This document shows, one piece after another, positions 1-8,570 of a stretch of DNA of 64,000 nucleotides. The number at the start of each line of letters is the position of its first letter. Position 1 is the first letter of the stretch. Under the pieces are notes generated by a model, which did not search any database, had not been told where the DNA came from, and worked only from the letters and a program-made list of their open reading frames with translations. Origin of the DNA: a virus; IMG/VR virus record IMGVR_UViG_3300021963_000074, positions 1 to 64,000 of that record; one strand, 5' to 3'. A program made the translations under genes and the position numbers.

Positions 1-388
1 TACCATGAAAAGTTACTGAACGAACTTTTTCTTCAATAACACTTTGAGCCATGAAACGATAATCATTAACAAAATCACCACTTACTGTTTCAAAGTGAAT
101 GCTACTCAGTGCGTTAGGATCATCACGTGTACCTTTAACTACATTGATTTTAGCCTTCTCGTCATATTCATCAAAACTAAGAATAGTTTTAAGTTTACCT
201 AGATTAGGCATACCAACCACGCCGATAAACTCTGGATGCGGATTCTTAAATGTTCCACTTAGAATAACACTCTTATCTTCTGCAATAGCATTGATAGTTG
301 TTTCAGTATCAGTACCAGTTATTTTAACTAGTTCAATAAATCCCAATGCACTAGTATGTGCAATAATATCTTGTAAAATGTCTTTCAT
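1..388 (-). CDS. 45: Sliding clamp, T4 gp45-like (partial, 3' end cut by window)
   Basis: DNA polymerase processivity clamp that encircles DNA and, in T4, also activates late transcription. The reading frame is open from an ATG at 388 to the window edge (129 codons). The start is supported by an AAAGGAAAG Shine-Dalgarno just upstream. The visible part holds a clamp-like pattern, with a PNLGKLKTIL segment resembling the T4 gp45 region around its DLNGFLGIL motif, followed by acidic beta-strand turns. It lies immediately downstream of the polymerase gene with its own sigma70-type promoter, matching the T4 43/45 neighbourhood. Similarity is by pattern only and the C-terminal half is missing, so the family call is good but not certain. 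Confidence 0.7.
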   Translation of the reverse strand, partial: MKDILQDIIAHTSALGFIELVKITGTDTETTINAIAEDKSVILSGTFKNPHPEFIGVVGMPNLGKLKTILSFDEYDEKAKINVVKGTRDDPNALSSIHFETVSGDFVNDYRFMAQSVIEEKVRSVTFHG

Positions 389-434
389 TTCTTTCCTTTG
401 TATGTATAACACTATTTAGGTGTTCTATCTGTGC

Positions 435-463
435 ATTATAATGGAATATAATACACAAGTCAA
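435..463 (-). promoter_or_regulatory. Early sigma70-type promoter for the clamp gene
   Basis: On the minus strand the sequence reads TTGACT, 17 bases, TATAAT. It lies about 47 bases upstream of the clamp start codon and downstream of the polymerase stop. This is a near-consensus host-polymerase promoter, expected to be active early. Confidence 0.8.
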
Positions 464-470
464 CACTAAT

Positions 471-3188
471 TTAACCGAATGAGAATAAGTCATCAAATGT
501 TGATTTAACATCTGTACTATCTCGTATATCCCAACCCAAGACACCTAGTAAATTTTCAATCTTTTCGTCTACCAGTGTCTTTTCCATTTCTTCATCGTCA
601 AATGGTAGTTCAGTAAACCATTGTGGTAATCGTAGTTCATCTGTAGGGTATGCTATGCTTGTGAAACCTAATGGATTTGATTTCAATTTACAAACAATCA
701 CTTTCATACCATCAACAATTTTCATGCTATAATTATCTGAATTAACTTTGCGTAGATAATTGTAGTTCAATGAACCTCTAACGTGACCGGGCATATTAGC
801 ACGACCAGTGGTACTCTTAGCTTCTAGATCACCGTACATTGTTAGTTTGTTAACACCTTTTGGTGAGCCTTTAGTCCAGCTATCCTGTTTAGTTAGTACT
901 CGTTTAAATTCTTTGATTTTATCAACTACTTCTGCACGACCTTTACCTTGTTGGATAACCATTTCTAGTACACCCATTAAGAATTCTTGTATATATTTAG
1001 GAGTATCTGCTCGTTTCAAATCAAGACCCATAGCCTTAACATCACCTGCTTTGCCATCTTTATCTTTACGCTTGCCCTCTTTATCAAAGATATTGATAGC
1101 ATAGCGTTTCTTTGTAATAAAGATAGCACGGTCACCAATCAGTTCACGACCAGCTTTAATGATTGCACCATTCTTGCGAGGTGCATGAAATGCTTTCTCC
1201 ATGAATGCTGGAAAACTCTCATTCGCTTGGTCAGCAATATTATCATATAATGAAATGCACAATTCTTTGTCCCATTGTAATTCACCATTCTGTATTTGTG
1301 TTTGTAACACAGGGTAAGCACTGAAATAACAACTGTCAGTATCACCATACACAATTGCTTGTCCTTCGTGATTATACTCACCTGTAACACATTCATTAAT
1401 TTGGCTCATCATATGACGGACAATCTGACGGCCGCTTAGTGTAACACTTTGACCGATACGCTTGTCATAGAAACGACAATGCTCGTTCAACAGTGCGCCA
1501 TATGCAGAGTTAAGCAAAATCTTGCGTACCAGTTGTCGCTTATCCCAATACTCCCTGTCAGCTTGGGTCGTTGCTTCTTTTAGTTTCTTCTGCATTTCCT
1601 TACGATCACTATACCAACGAGTTAGCAATCCAGGTACAACACCCTCTTTCTCGTATGTAAAGATTGTACCGTTTGCACTAAGCATCCAGGGCTTATGACT
1701 ATCAAAGATTAGTTTCCATATCTCTGCCGCACTCATTTCCTCACTACGACCATCTTCATAATCAAGTGTGAGCATAGTACCCCGTTCTTGATTCATAATT
1801 GCAGTGTACTCTAATGCGCCAAATAGATTTTCCCACAGAATACTGCCAGTAACTGCATCATCGCCCTCTTTGTGGCGTTTCTTTTCTGATGCAAGTCTTT
1901 GACCTTTATCCGTCATGTATTTGTCAGTTAGTGTTTGTCTGACTTGACCAATGATGGTTTCGCCTGCCATGTTGATGGCTCTAATAACCGAGGGGTAGAG
2001 CGAGTTGATATCAACTGCTCCGACGTATTCGTGCATACCTTTTTTGGGCGTAGCAACATAGGCACCTGCCGCTTGTTGGACATCTTCTGCATTTTCTTTC
2101 CTTCGTTTTTTATCCGGGACAACTAAACCTCGTTCATGCGCTTCATTAAAAATTGCCATTTCAATCATAGCTACAGAACCCATTACTGTTGGCAGTAATA
2201 CTGTATTCTCATGTGCCAACTGATTAGCTAATTCTAAGAATTTTAATTTGTTATGAATCTTAACCAGCAACATAGTATCTTGACGGTTATACTCTAAGAA
2301 CTTTTCCCAGTCCTTGTTGTACAATTGGTCAAGTGTACCTTCGTATTGTGTTTTGTTTTCACCAACTTCCATTTCACCAATAGCATCTAGTTTATAGCTA
2401 TGGCGACTTTCATAGTTGTATTTCTTGTAAAGTTGAAGATAGTCCATATGAATACGACCAATCAAGTCGTAAGTCATTTCTGACTTACCGAATCGTTCAT
2501 ACTCTCTTGGCTTGGGTAGTTGACCCATTAAACAGAATTTGCGGGTATCGTCTTTACTCATTACACGGGTGACACGATTAACCATATATGGTATATCATA
2601 TCCTTCTGAATTCCAACCAGTTAACACATCAGCATCTTCAATCAATTCAAAGAATGTATCAAACATTTCCTTTTCACTTTTGAAAAGCAATGTGTTCTCA
2701 AACTTACGTGTGATTTCCCATGCTGTTTCATCACTCATGTGTTTGGGTGCAATACACAATGTTATCAATGTGTCTTGCCAATCCAAATACATACTGATTG
2801 CAGTTACTGGATTGAATGGATCGCTAGTAGGGCTGAAACCCTTCTCTGGATCAAAGTCTACTTCAATGTCAAAGAAACAAGTATGAAGTTTAGGTGCATC
2901 AACACCCAAATAGTTTTCGCTTAGACAACGAAATACTGGATTGATATCACTTTCAAAAAGTTCTTTCCCACTAAGTATTCTACGTTCTTTTTCAAATTCT
3001 TGACGCTTGCGTGTACTGAATCTAGATACAGGATTACCATAGATACTACGATGCTTACCTTTTGGATCAGGATAATAGAGAACATAGTTGGCAGGATATT
3101 CAGTGTAATGACGCTTACCGTCAGTACCTCGTTCAACTACATAAATTCTATCTTCATCCCGACTGTGTATCGCATCCACATAGGACAT
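471..3188 (-). CDS. 43: Family B replicative DNA polymerase, T4 gp43-like
   Basis: Replicative DNA polymerase with 3'-5' proofreading exonuclease, 905 aa, close to T4 gp43 (898 aa). Exonuclease motif I is FFDIE (D107, E109). Exo II is the GWNSEGYD region and Exo III the EYNRQD segment. Polymerase motif A is DINSLYPS near residue 395, motif B is the KILLNSAYG helix, and motif C is YGDTDS near residue 615. All catalytic acidic residues are visible, so it should be active. The ATG overlaps the stop of the upstream homing endonuclease (TAATG) and is preceded by GGAG, so translation is probably coupled. Its partners gp45 (downstream) and gp44 (34 kb) are also in the window. Confidence 0.97.
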   Translation of the reverse strand: MSYVDAIHSRDEDRIYVVERGTDGKRHYTEYPANYVLYYPDPKGKHRSIYGNPVSRFSTRKRQEFEKERRILSGKELFESDINPVFRCLSENYLGVDAPKLHTCFFDIEVDFDPEKGFSPTSDPFNPVTAISMYLDWQDTLITLCIAPKHMSDETAWEITRKFENTLLFKSEKEMFDTFFELIEDADVLTGWNSEGYDIPYMVNRVTRVMSKDDTRKFCLMGQLPKPREYERFGKSEMTYDLIGRIHMDYLQLYKKYNYESRHSYKLDAIGEMEVGENKTQYEGTLDQLYNKDWEKFLEYNRQDTMLLVKIHNKLKFLELANQLAHENTVLLPTVMGSVAMIEMAIFNEAHERGLVVPDKKRRKENAEDVQQAAGAYVATPKKGMHEYVGAVDINSLYPSVIRAINMAGETIIGQVRQTLTDKYMTDKGQRLASEKKRHKEGDDAVTGSILWENLFGALEYTAIMNQERGTMLTLDYEDGRSEEMSAAEIWKLIFDSHKPWMLSANGTIFTYEKEGVVPGLLTRWYSDRKEMQKKLKEATTQADREYWDKRQLVRKILLNSAYGALLNEHCRFYDKRIGQSVTLSGRQIVRHMMSQINECVTGEYNHEGQAIVYGDTDSCYFSAYPVLQTQIQNGELQWDKELCISLYDNIADQANESFPAFMEKAFHAPRKNGAIIKAGRELIGDRAIFITKKRYAINIFDKEGKRKDKDGKAGDVKAMGLDLKRADTPKYIQEFLMGVLEMVIQQGKGRAEVVDKIKEFKRVLTKQDSWTKGSPKGVNKLTMYGDLEAKSTTGRANMPGHVRGSLNYNYLRKVNSDNYSMKIVDGMKVIVCKLKSNPLGFTSIAYPTDELRLPQWFTELPFDDEEMEKTLVDEKIENLLGVLGWDIRDSTDVKSTFDDLFSFG

Positions 3189-3799
3189 TATTGTTTACTC
3201 CTACAATTATCACCGTGCCAACGAGTATGATTTGGTTTATCAATCGTCTTGTCACAATGAATACATGTCATTTTTATATTGGTTGGATTATTCATTAAAA
3301 ATTGGTTTCTTCTACTTTCTGTTTGTTTTGTTAACCCTTCAGGAGTATAATTTAATTTTTTACCTCTTCTGTTGAGATCCGCTTGTGTTCTTTTCTCGGT
3401 CCAATTTTTAGTTTTACCTCTAGTCGAATCACCGACTTTTTTAGCAGTAATGAGATTTTTCATTGGGTTTTTATCACCCTTCAAATCTTCTCTCGGACCT
3501 CCCTTAAGAAAATGATGCGTACCGTTTTCTATTCTTTTTTTAGCGGCCATGCTATTAAGTTTTGATATTTCTTCTGTGGTTTTATTCAACCTTAAACCTA
3601 TAAGTACACACGCATTCCAGTCTTCTTGCAAAGAATGGATATTATAGTGTTCTTGGATAGTAACCAATTGTAAATTAGAAATTTCATTGTTATTATGATT
3701 TCCATCAATATGATGTACTTCATAAGACCTACCGTCTAGGTCTTTTGGTATAGGACCGTTAACGGATTCCCAGACTAATCTGTGTTTTCTTGAACTCAT
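3188..3799 (-). CDS. HNH homing endonuclease, free-standing
   Basis: Site-specific endonuclease expected to spread its own gene into phage relatives that lack it. I start it at the ATG at 3799 (203 aa) because CGGAG precedes it and the family usually begins a few residues before the HRLVWESVNGPIP segment. The frame stays open to an ATG at 3898 that overlaps the upstream stop. HNH core: H29-H30 in the YEVHHIDGN segment, then conserved N residues and the QEHYNIH end. The C-terminus holds a CxxC...H...C zinc-finger-like knuckle. It sits directly upstream of the DNA polymerase gene, a classic homing site in T4-like phages. The basic middle (TRGKTKNWTEK, NRRGKK) probably binds DNA. Confidence 0.9.
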   Translation of the reverse strand: MSSRKHRLVWESVNGPIPKDLDGRSYEVHHIDGNHNNNEISNLQLVTIQEHYNIHSLQEDWNACVLIGLRLNKTTEEISKLNSMAAKKRIENGTHHFLKGGPREDLKGDKNPMKNLITAKKVGDSTRGKTKNWTEKRTQADLNRRGKKLNYTPEGLTKQTESRRNQFLMNNPTNIKMTCIHCDKTIDKPNHTRWHGDNCRSKQ

Positions 3800-3875
3800 T
3801 TTGATACTCCGAATAGTAATAGATGGGCTATCTGTGATTCGGCACAGAAAGGTAATTACTCCTGTTCGCCCTATA

Positions 3876-3883
3876 TTATTTAT
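3876..3883 (-). promoter_or_regulatory. Possible late promoter (ATAAATAA)
   Basis: ATAAATAA followed by T, about 75 bases upstream of the preferred homing-endonuclease start. It matches the late-promoter core less well than the ATAAATAC sites elsewhere in the window. Confidence 0.3.
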
Positions 3884-3897
3884 CAGAGGTAACACCA

Positions 3898-4161
3898 TTA
3901 TATTGTTTTACCCACTGTTTCCAAAATAGTGTTGAGTTGTTCGTGTTCTTGATTTGATTGTGTTAGGCTCGCTTTATGGGCCACTCTGATTGCTTTCTTA
4001 AGTACACTAGGTTTAACTTCTAGTTCTTCTGCAATTGCTTTGATAGTGTCTGTAAGACCACCATTTAATGTGTCAATTTCGTGCATTACTGCCATACCCT
4101 CATTGACAAGTTGGGTAAGTTTAATCTTCTGATCGCCGTTGAATGTTTTCACATCACTCAT
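3898..4161 (-). CDS. dsbA: DsbA-like double-stranded DNA-binding protein
   Basis: Small 87-aa protein resembling T4 DsbA (89 aa), a dsDNA-binding protein linked to late promoters. The arrangement fits: an acidic helical N-terminus, a middle with the LEVKPSVLKKAIRVAHK helix like T4's rigid DNA-binding helix, and a short acidic C-terminus. GGAG lies upstream of the ATG. It has its own near-consensus early promoter and ends in a TAATG overlap with the homing-endonuclease frame. The homology is inferred from length and layout; another small helical regulator is possible. Confidence 0.6.
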   Translation of the reverse strand: MSDVKTFNGDQKIKLTQLVNEGMAVMHEIDTLNGGLTDTIKAIAEELEVKPSVLKKAIRVAHKASLTQSNQEHEQLNTILETVGKTI

Positions 4162-4184
4162 AAATACTCCTTGAGAAAGTACTT

Positions 4185-4212
4185 ATTATACATGAAATCG
4201 TAAAGAAGTCAA
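4185..4212 (-). promoter_or_regulatory. Early sigma70-type promoter for the dsbA-like gene
   Basis: Minus strand: TTGACT, 16 bases, TATAAT, about 24 bases upstream of the start codon. It probably also feeds the homing endonuclease and DNA polymerase, since no terminator is visible between them. Confidence 0.8.
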
Positions 4213-4235
4213 ACTTTTTGTGTAAAGATTTACCC

Positions 4236-5525
4236 TTATCTTGCGTAACTTACTTGTCCTTGTCTGCTAATAGAAATATGTTCTGCTACCCACTCAGCAA
4301 CACCATGGTCTTCATCATTTCTACTACGCCACCCATAATTTTTCCAATAAGGATTAAAATATTTTTTTATATGATGAGCCATTATCAGACCTAAATTGTA
4401 ATAAGTTACAGGTTCATCCGACTCATTTGTATCATTCATTATATCAATAGCAATTTCTTTCATCTGTGATGGTGTTACTGCTAATGCACTTTTTATATCA
4501 ACCAAAAATCTTCTAGCATCATCATTATAATCAAAGTAGTCATTAATTTTAGGATTATCATGTATGACTTCCCAGATTTCGTCATCATCCATTTCATCAT
4601 TAATGATACCCATTTTTTTAGCGGTGTCTAATTGCCAGTCTTTAAAATAACTGTCATTGTCTTCCCAATCACTTGCCATTTGATAAACATGATCCATTGT
4701 TAAATCACGAATTTGTAAACCCATTGATGCTAATAAAGCATCATCTGTAAAAGGAACCAACTCTTTAACTTCAGGTTCTTTTGTAATGAAGTATTTGTAA
4801 AGGTCAGGGAATCTTTCAGTTAACAATTCGTATAAATTAATTGGGTCATCCTGTTCATCCATGAATTGGTCTGAACCAAAATGTAATTGATATTTTTCAC
4901 CATCATAGCTAGGTTGGGTAGGTAACAAAATATACAATGGTCTTTCTTTACTACTGTATCTACTAAAATAATTTGTTCCTTTTGTGGCTGCTGTACACCA
5001 ACGAGTACCTTGACCATAATAACAAGCAGCTTGTTCATTTTCTGGTATAACAACTCTTACATCATTATCTCTATAAACTTCTACTGCTTGCCCTTTATCT
5101 TTTAGTGGCTCTGCTGGAGGCTCATAGTTATTCATTATTGTGTAGAACTGAGGATAGGTCAACCGCATGATATCCTTAGCATCAGCACGAAAATCATTAC
5201 GCTTTTTATATTTGTCATAATCTGCTAACAATGGACCTAACACATGTGCATCTTCTAAACGTTTGATGTTTTGTTTAGCATACTCACGTGCTAACCATGG
5301 AACATATATTTTATTTTTAGTTGGATCTGCTTCTTCTAAGTTACGTAATACTTCTGCAAGTATTGCTTCTGTATTTGGTTGACCATCAGGAAATACAAAT
5401 GTTGTATTATAGAATTGATACTGTTGTTTGTCTCCGCCTGTTGCAAAGGCATTTATCAACTGCGGACCTACCATCTGTGCAGTTTTGGCTCTATTGTATT
5501 CAATTAAAAACTCACAGGCTCTCAT
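4236..5525 (-). CDS. Capsid-targeted protein of unknown function, last gene of a late operon
   Basis: 429 aa, not recognised as a named family. Residues 1-9 (MRACEFLIE) match the capsid-targeting propeptide pattern shared by several genes here, with a predicted prohead-protease cut after E9. The middle holds a motif GTRWCTAA followed by a Tyr/Ser-rich stretch, LYILLP and a YQLHFGSDQFMDEQDD segment. This W-C-T-A / LY / YQ / D-E-D-D layout recurs in other phage internal proteins as I remember them, but I know of no function. The C-terminal third is acidic and helical. It is the third gene of the operon from the late promoter at 8490, two bases after the upstream stop. No terminator is visible after it. 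Confidence 0.75.
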   Translation of the reverse strand: MRACEFLIEYNRAKTAQMVGPQLINAFATGGDKQQYQFYNTTFVFPDGQPNTEAILAEVLRNLEEADPTKNKIYVPWLAREYAKQNIKRLEDAHVLGPLLADYDKYKKRNDFRADAKDIMRLTYPQFYTIMNNYEPPAEPLKDKGQAVEVYRDNDVRVVIPENEQAACYYGQGTRWCTAATKGTNYFSRYSSKERPLYILLPTQPSYDGEKYQLHFGSDQFMDEQDDPINLYELLTERFPDLYKYFITKEPEVKELVPFTDDALLASMGLQIRDLTMDHVYQMASDWEDNDSYFKDWQLDTAKKMGIINDEMDDDEIWEVIHDNPKINDYFDYNDDARRFLVDIKSALAVTPSQMKEIAIDIMNDTNESDEPVTYYNLGLIMAHHIKKYFNPYWKNYGWRSRNDEDHGVAEWVAEHISISRQGQVSYAR

Positions 5526-5526
5526 T

Positions 5527-5970
5527 TTATTTTTCAGGTACTAGGTGCTGTGCATCACCCTTTTCATTCCATTTATGCCACATTTGTTTACCCATTTGAC
5601 TTTGATAAGGACTTGGTTTAATGTCATTCCCTAACATTTTAGCATAAGCATACATTGTACTTGCTACCCCTTTACTACGATATTTTTCTTCAACTTGTGT
5701 CTCGTCACTTTGAAGCCATTGTTGATTATCTTCTTCAGTATGAAGTACAAATACGGCCTGGCCTATATACTGTTTACCTACTGGTTGTCTTGGGTCGTAT
5801 GCACTTATTACTAATCCAGGTATATCACCTAATGCTAAGTAATGTTCTGCTTTATAGATGTATGGACCTATACGAACCTCATGCTCCCAACTTGGTCCAG
5901 AACTAGTATCATTAGGATCACCTAATGTTTCTGGATTAACCACCTCTGATACAAATTCTTTTGCTCTCAT
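5527..5970 (-). CDS. Capsid-targeted GNAT-like acetyltransferase
   Basis: 147 aa. Residues 1-9 (MRAKEFVSE) form a capsid-targeting propeptide with a predicted cut after E9. The body looks like a GNAT acyltransferase: beta strands with GQAVFVLH, then VEEKYRSKGVASTMYAYAK, where R98-x-x-G101-x-A103 is the acetyl-CoA pyrophosphate-binding motif A. The family-like ending is 'PS...Q...G...W'. The substrate is unknown. ATGA overlap with the upstream polyprotein implies coupled translation. If packaged and injected, it could acetylate a host target at the start of infection; that role is inference. Confidence 0.7.
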   Translation of the reverse strand: MRAKEFVSEVVNPETLGDPNDTSSGPSWEHEVRIGPYIYKAEHYLALGDIPGLVISAYDPRQPVGKQYIGQAVFVLHTEEDNQQWLQSDETQVEEKYRSKGVASTMYAYAKMLGNDIKPSPYQSQMGKQMWHKWNEKGDAQHLVPEK

Positions 5971-8483
5971 TGAAATATATCTGAATGTTCTTTACCGTAT
6001 ATTTTTATATACTTGCCTGCCATCATATCTGCTAGTGCTTCAATAGGACTTCCAGGATAGCTATCACCGTGCTTAATCATACCAAGTTGGTCTTGTCTAT
6101 GATGTACTAACTCATGGAATATAGTACGGAATATATCAACTAAATTTCTATTCTCAATATATACCCAAATTCTATCTCCAGTGTGCATTCCAGTGCGATG
6201 ACCTTTTTGTGCCTGTTCTGTATCTCTACTCAATGTAAATTTAGGATATGGCTTTTCTATATTCAATGTTATCATCGACCATTTAATAAAATTTTTAATT
6301 TTTTGCACATCATCTTTTTGTTCAATAGATTCACGTAAATGACTATTCGTGCCTGCTGCCCAACCCTTAAAGTCATATGCATCATCTCTTGGTAGTAGAA
6401 CAGACTGGCCCGTTTTATTGGTGAGTAAGACGTTATCAACTTCCTCATCATGATCAATATTCCAACCACGTTGTTGTAGTTGTGCCGTGATAAATTGTAA
6501 TTGATTTCTAGTACCAGAACCATATCCTTTTGGATCTAGTACGGCTGCTGAACCTCCATCTTCCATGTCAGCCCAGAACCAATCGTTAGCTAATTTCAAT
6601 ACATCTTTGGGTAACTTCTTCCAAGTAATACCGGCTGGTTTTTTAGCAATTGGCACAACGTTCTGACTAGTTGTGCGTTGTGTTACTTGTTTTTTCTTTT
6701 GTAATGGACTTACGTTAGGTTTAGTAGGTTGTTGCTTGTTGGGGAATTGCAACACTTCACCTTCTTTCATTCTCTCTTTTTTTTTAGCAATAGCAATAGC
6801 AGCTTGCATTGCAGGATTCTTTGCCTCAGCAATTTTTTGTTCAGCAATCATTGTTAATTGTTGTAATTCTTCAATAGATTCACAGTTCCATCTACGCAAT
6901 GCTTTGTTGATTGGGCTATCTGGATCTCGCTTAGTCTTGACACTAGCATTATGTTTCTTCATTCCACCCATTCTAGCACAGAAACTTTTACGACGGCTGG
7001 CAGCTTTACTGCCCTTCTTTAATTTACTTGGCTTAGTTGTTACAGCAGTCTTTAACTTACTACCTGGATTCTCTCTACGATATGCTTTAACTGCTTTGCC
7101 ACTCATGCCATCAGTCTTGTCACTCTTGTTGACTTTCTGCCAATCTTCCGCCACACCTTGCGTTTGTGTTGCTTTTGTAAATTGATTGGGTCTTACCATA
7201 TCTAATCTACGAGGATCATTCATTATAGAAGGATCTTTCATCAGTTCGCTTTTAGGATTAACCCAAAACCCAACCATTGTTCCTTTTAAAGGCAATGCAC
7301 CTTTTGGAACAACTACTGCTTCTTCAAATTCTCCACCTGCTTTTGCAGTAGGTTCGGCGTTTTTTGCCTTGGCCTTTGCAATATTTCTTGCCATTGGATC
7401 TGTGTTCTGTGATCTTGCCACTCCATTTTTTGTAAGATATGGATTGAATGCTAGTCCTTTGATATTTGTACTTTGACTTGTACCTAATGTTTTGAAATTA
7501 CTTTCAACTGCATTACGATCTAGTACTAATATTGCATCTCTACCAATGCTTACCATTTGTGTTTGTGCGTTAACACCATTAGCATAACCCCAATCTCTGG
7601 TTACACTTACTGTAGGCAGTTTGGTTTGCGCTGAGGTTGCTGCCTGTGGTGCTCTTGCTGATCGAATACTACCCGACGATAACATTCCTTTAAGACCACT
7701 CGCACTTGTAGCGTGATATAGATAGTTACCGCCTACTGCCTCATCTAAACCTTCCGCCACACCTTGCTCAACGCTTTCACTTTTGTATGTGGCCCCAGTG
7801 CATACCCAAGCAGGGCCTGTGTATCCTTGAGGGAATGCCTTCAAATGTTGAATAGTTCTGTGCCAACCTTCAATCAAATCATACCCGTTTGATAATTTAG
7901 CAACAATAATAGGTTCAGCACTTACGCCTTTTTGCTGAATCATTTGTGATTGTTGTGCATGTCTTTCGGCATCTCTTGGAACTTGAAAAGGATTAGAACT
8001 ACCACCTTCACGACTAGCAAGCATACGCTGAGTCTTTGGTGTAAAGATATCAAATGTTATAGGCAGTTTAGTCAGTGTCCATTTACAATTACCAAAGTCT
8101 TGTTTATTTCTTTTGAGAAAATCATCTAACTCTGCTTGGTCACGGATGCCCTTGGCTTGTGGATATAAGAAGTCTTTCAATACATAATCAGGCCAAGTAG
8201 GAAACTGTTGCTTCACAAAAGCAAATAAACTATTTCTAGCTTCTGACAAATCTTCCGCCACACCTTCTTCACCTAGCTTTTCTTTGTATTTTTTTATCCA
8301 GGTGTCTGGCGTATGACCGTATTTGCTCACAAATAAGTCATGTAATTTTTTGCCGGTGATCTTGTAACGCTTACTGATGCGTTGCATTAAATTGTCAATA
8401 GTACTGTAGTCTATTTTGCGTAGGCTAGGTAATTTCTTTTTTAATTCATCGACTGCGGATTCGTAAAGTAGTTCTGCTCTCAT
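5967..8483 (-). CDS. Capsid-targeted multidomain polyprotein: ParB-like, ADP-ribosyltransferase-like, basic domain, zincin
   Basis: 838 aa. It begins MRAELLYES, a capsid-targeting propeptide with a predicted cut after E8. Three GVAE linkers (near residues 74, 241 and 443) split it into modules. Module 1 is a basic helical domain. Module 2 (about 78-240) has an IIVAKLSNGYDLIEGWHRT core like ParB/sulfiredoxin folds. Module 3 (about 246-440) looks like an ADP-ribosyltransferase: NYLYHATSASGL, VSVTRD, then GGEFEEAVVV. Module 4 (about 445-560) is very basic with the SFCARMGGMKK segment, resembling the phage DUF6321 family as I remember it. Further linkers with KEGE and ESIE follow. The C-terminal module is a zinc metallopeptidase, HELVH at 790-794 with a likely third ligand E815. 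Its late promoter lies only 6 bases upstream, so the mRNA is nearly leaderless. Confidence 0.8.
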   Translation of the reverse strand: MRAELLYESAVDELKKKLPSLRKIDYSTIDNLMQRISKRYKITGKKLHDLFVSKYGHTPDTWIKKYKEKLGEEGVAEDLSEARNSLFAFVKQQFPTWPDYVLKDFLYPQAKGIRDQAELDDFLKRNKQDFGNCKWTLTKLPITFDIFTPKTQRMLASREGGSSNPFQVPRDAERHAQQSQMIQQKGVSAEPIIVAKLSNGYDLIEGWHRTIQHLKAFPQGYTGPAWVCTGATYKSESVEQGVAEGLDEAVGGNYLYHATSASGLKGMLSSGSIRSARAPQAATSAQTKLPTVSVTRDWGYANGVNAQTQMVSIGRDAILVLDRNAVESNFKTLGTSQSTNIKGLAFNPYLTKNGVARSQNTDPMARNIAKAKAKNAEPTAKAGGEFEEAVVVPKGALPLKGTMVGFWVNPKSELMKDPSIMNDPRRLDMVRPNQFTKATQTQGVAEDWQKVNKSDKTDGMSGKAVKAYRRENPGSKLKTAVTTKPSKLKKGSKAASRRKSFCARMGGMKKHNASVKTKRDPDSPINKALRRWNCESIEELQQLTMIAEQKIAEAKNPAMQAAIAIAKKKERMKEGEVLQFPNKQQPTKPNVSPLQKKKQVTQRTTSQNVVPIAKKPAGITWKKLPKDVLKLANDWFWADMEDGGSAAVLDPKGYGSGTRNQLQFITAQLQQRGWNIDHDEEVDNVLLTNKTGQSVLLPRDDAYDFKGWAAGTNSHLRESIEQKDDVQKIKNFIKWSMITLNIEKPYPKFTLSRDTEQAQKGHRTGMHTGDRIWVYIENRNLVDIFRTIFHELVHHRQDQLGMIKHGDSYPGSPIEALADMMAGKYIKIYGKEHSDIFQ
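7146..7160 (-). repeat. GVAE linker repeat, 838-aa polyprotein copy 3
   Basis: In-frame DNA word shared by at least seven places in the island, encoding TQGVAED here. It separates the ADP-ribosyltransferase-like module from the basic module. P3-P1 (V-A-E) fits the hydrophobic-x-Glu pattern seen at the N-terminal cut sites. Confidence 0.75.
7752..7766 (-). repeat. GVAE linker repeat, 838-aa polyprotein copy 2
   Basis: Identical to the 7146-7160 word. It encodes EQGVAEG and separates the ParB-like module from the ADP-ribosyltransferase-like module. Confidence 0.75.
8253..8266 (-). repeat. GVAE linker repeat, 838-aa polyprotein copy 1
   Basis: Same word except at its outer edge. It encodes EEGVAED and separates the N-terminal helical module from the ParB-like module. 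Confidence 0.7.
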
Positions 8484-8489
8484 AGTATA

Positions 8490-8497
8490 GTATTTAT
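8490..8497 (-). promoter_or_regulatory. Late promoter of the 8483-4236 operon
   Basis: Minus strand CATAAATAC, with the polyprotein ATG 6 bases downstream of the ATAAATAC core. Transcription should start almost at the ATG, giving a very short or leaderless message. No Shine-Dalgarno fits between them. Confidence 0.8.
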
Positions 8498-8570
8498 GCT
8501 CACTTTGATGAATTGGGTAGCGAATCCTATCATGCAGCCAGCAGCCGGCTACTCGGTCCTAAGGCGAGTT

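Noticed and set aside
99-419. Open frame on the plus strand opposite the clamp gene
   Set aside because: It is antisense to a minus-strand frame with a good ribosome site, promoter and clamp-like sequence; no ribosome site of its own.
1139-1396. Second minus-strand frame inside the DNA polymerase gene (also at 1928-2122 and 2921-3136)
   Set aside because: They lie in other frames of a gene with intact polymerase motifs; no sign of a frameshift.
3800-3898. Upstream ATG extension of the HNH endonuclease
   Set aside because: The extra 33 residues show no family similarity and the ATG at 3799 has a Shine-Dalgarno; kept only as an alternative.
4160-4167. ATAAATAC on the plus strand at the dsbA-like start
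   Set aside because: No plus-strand gene follows; it is formed by chance by the minus-strand start-codon region.
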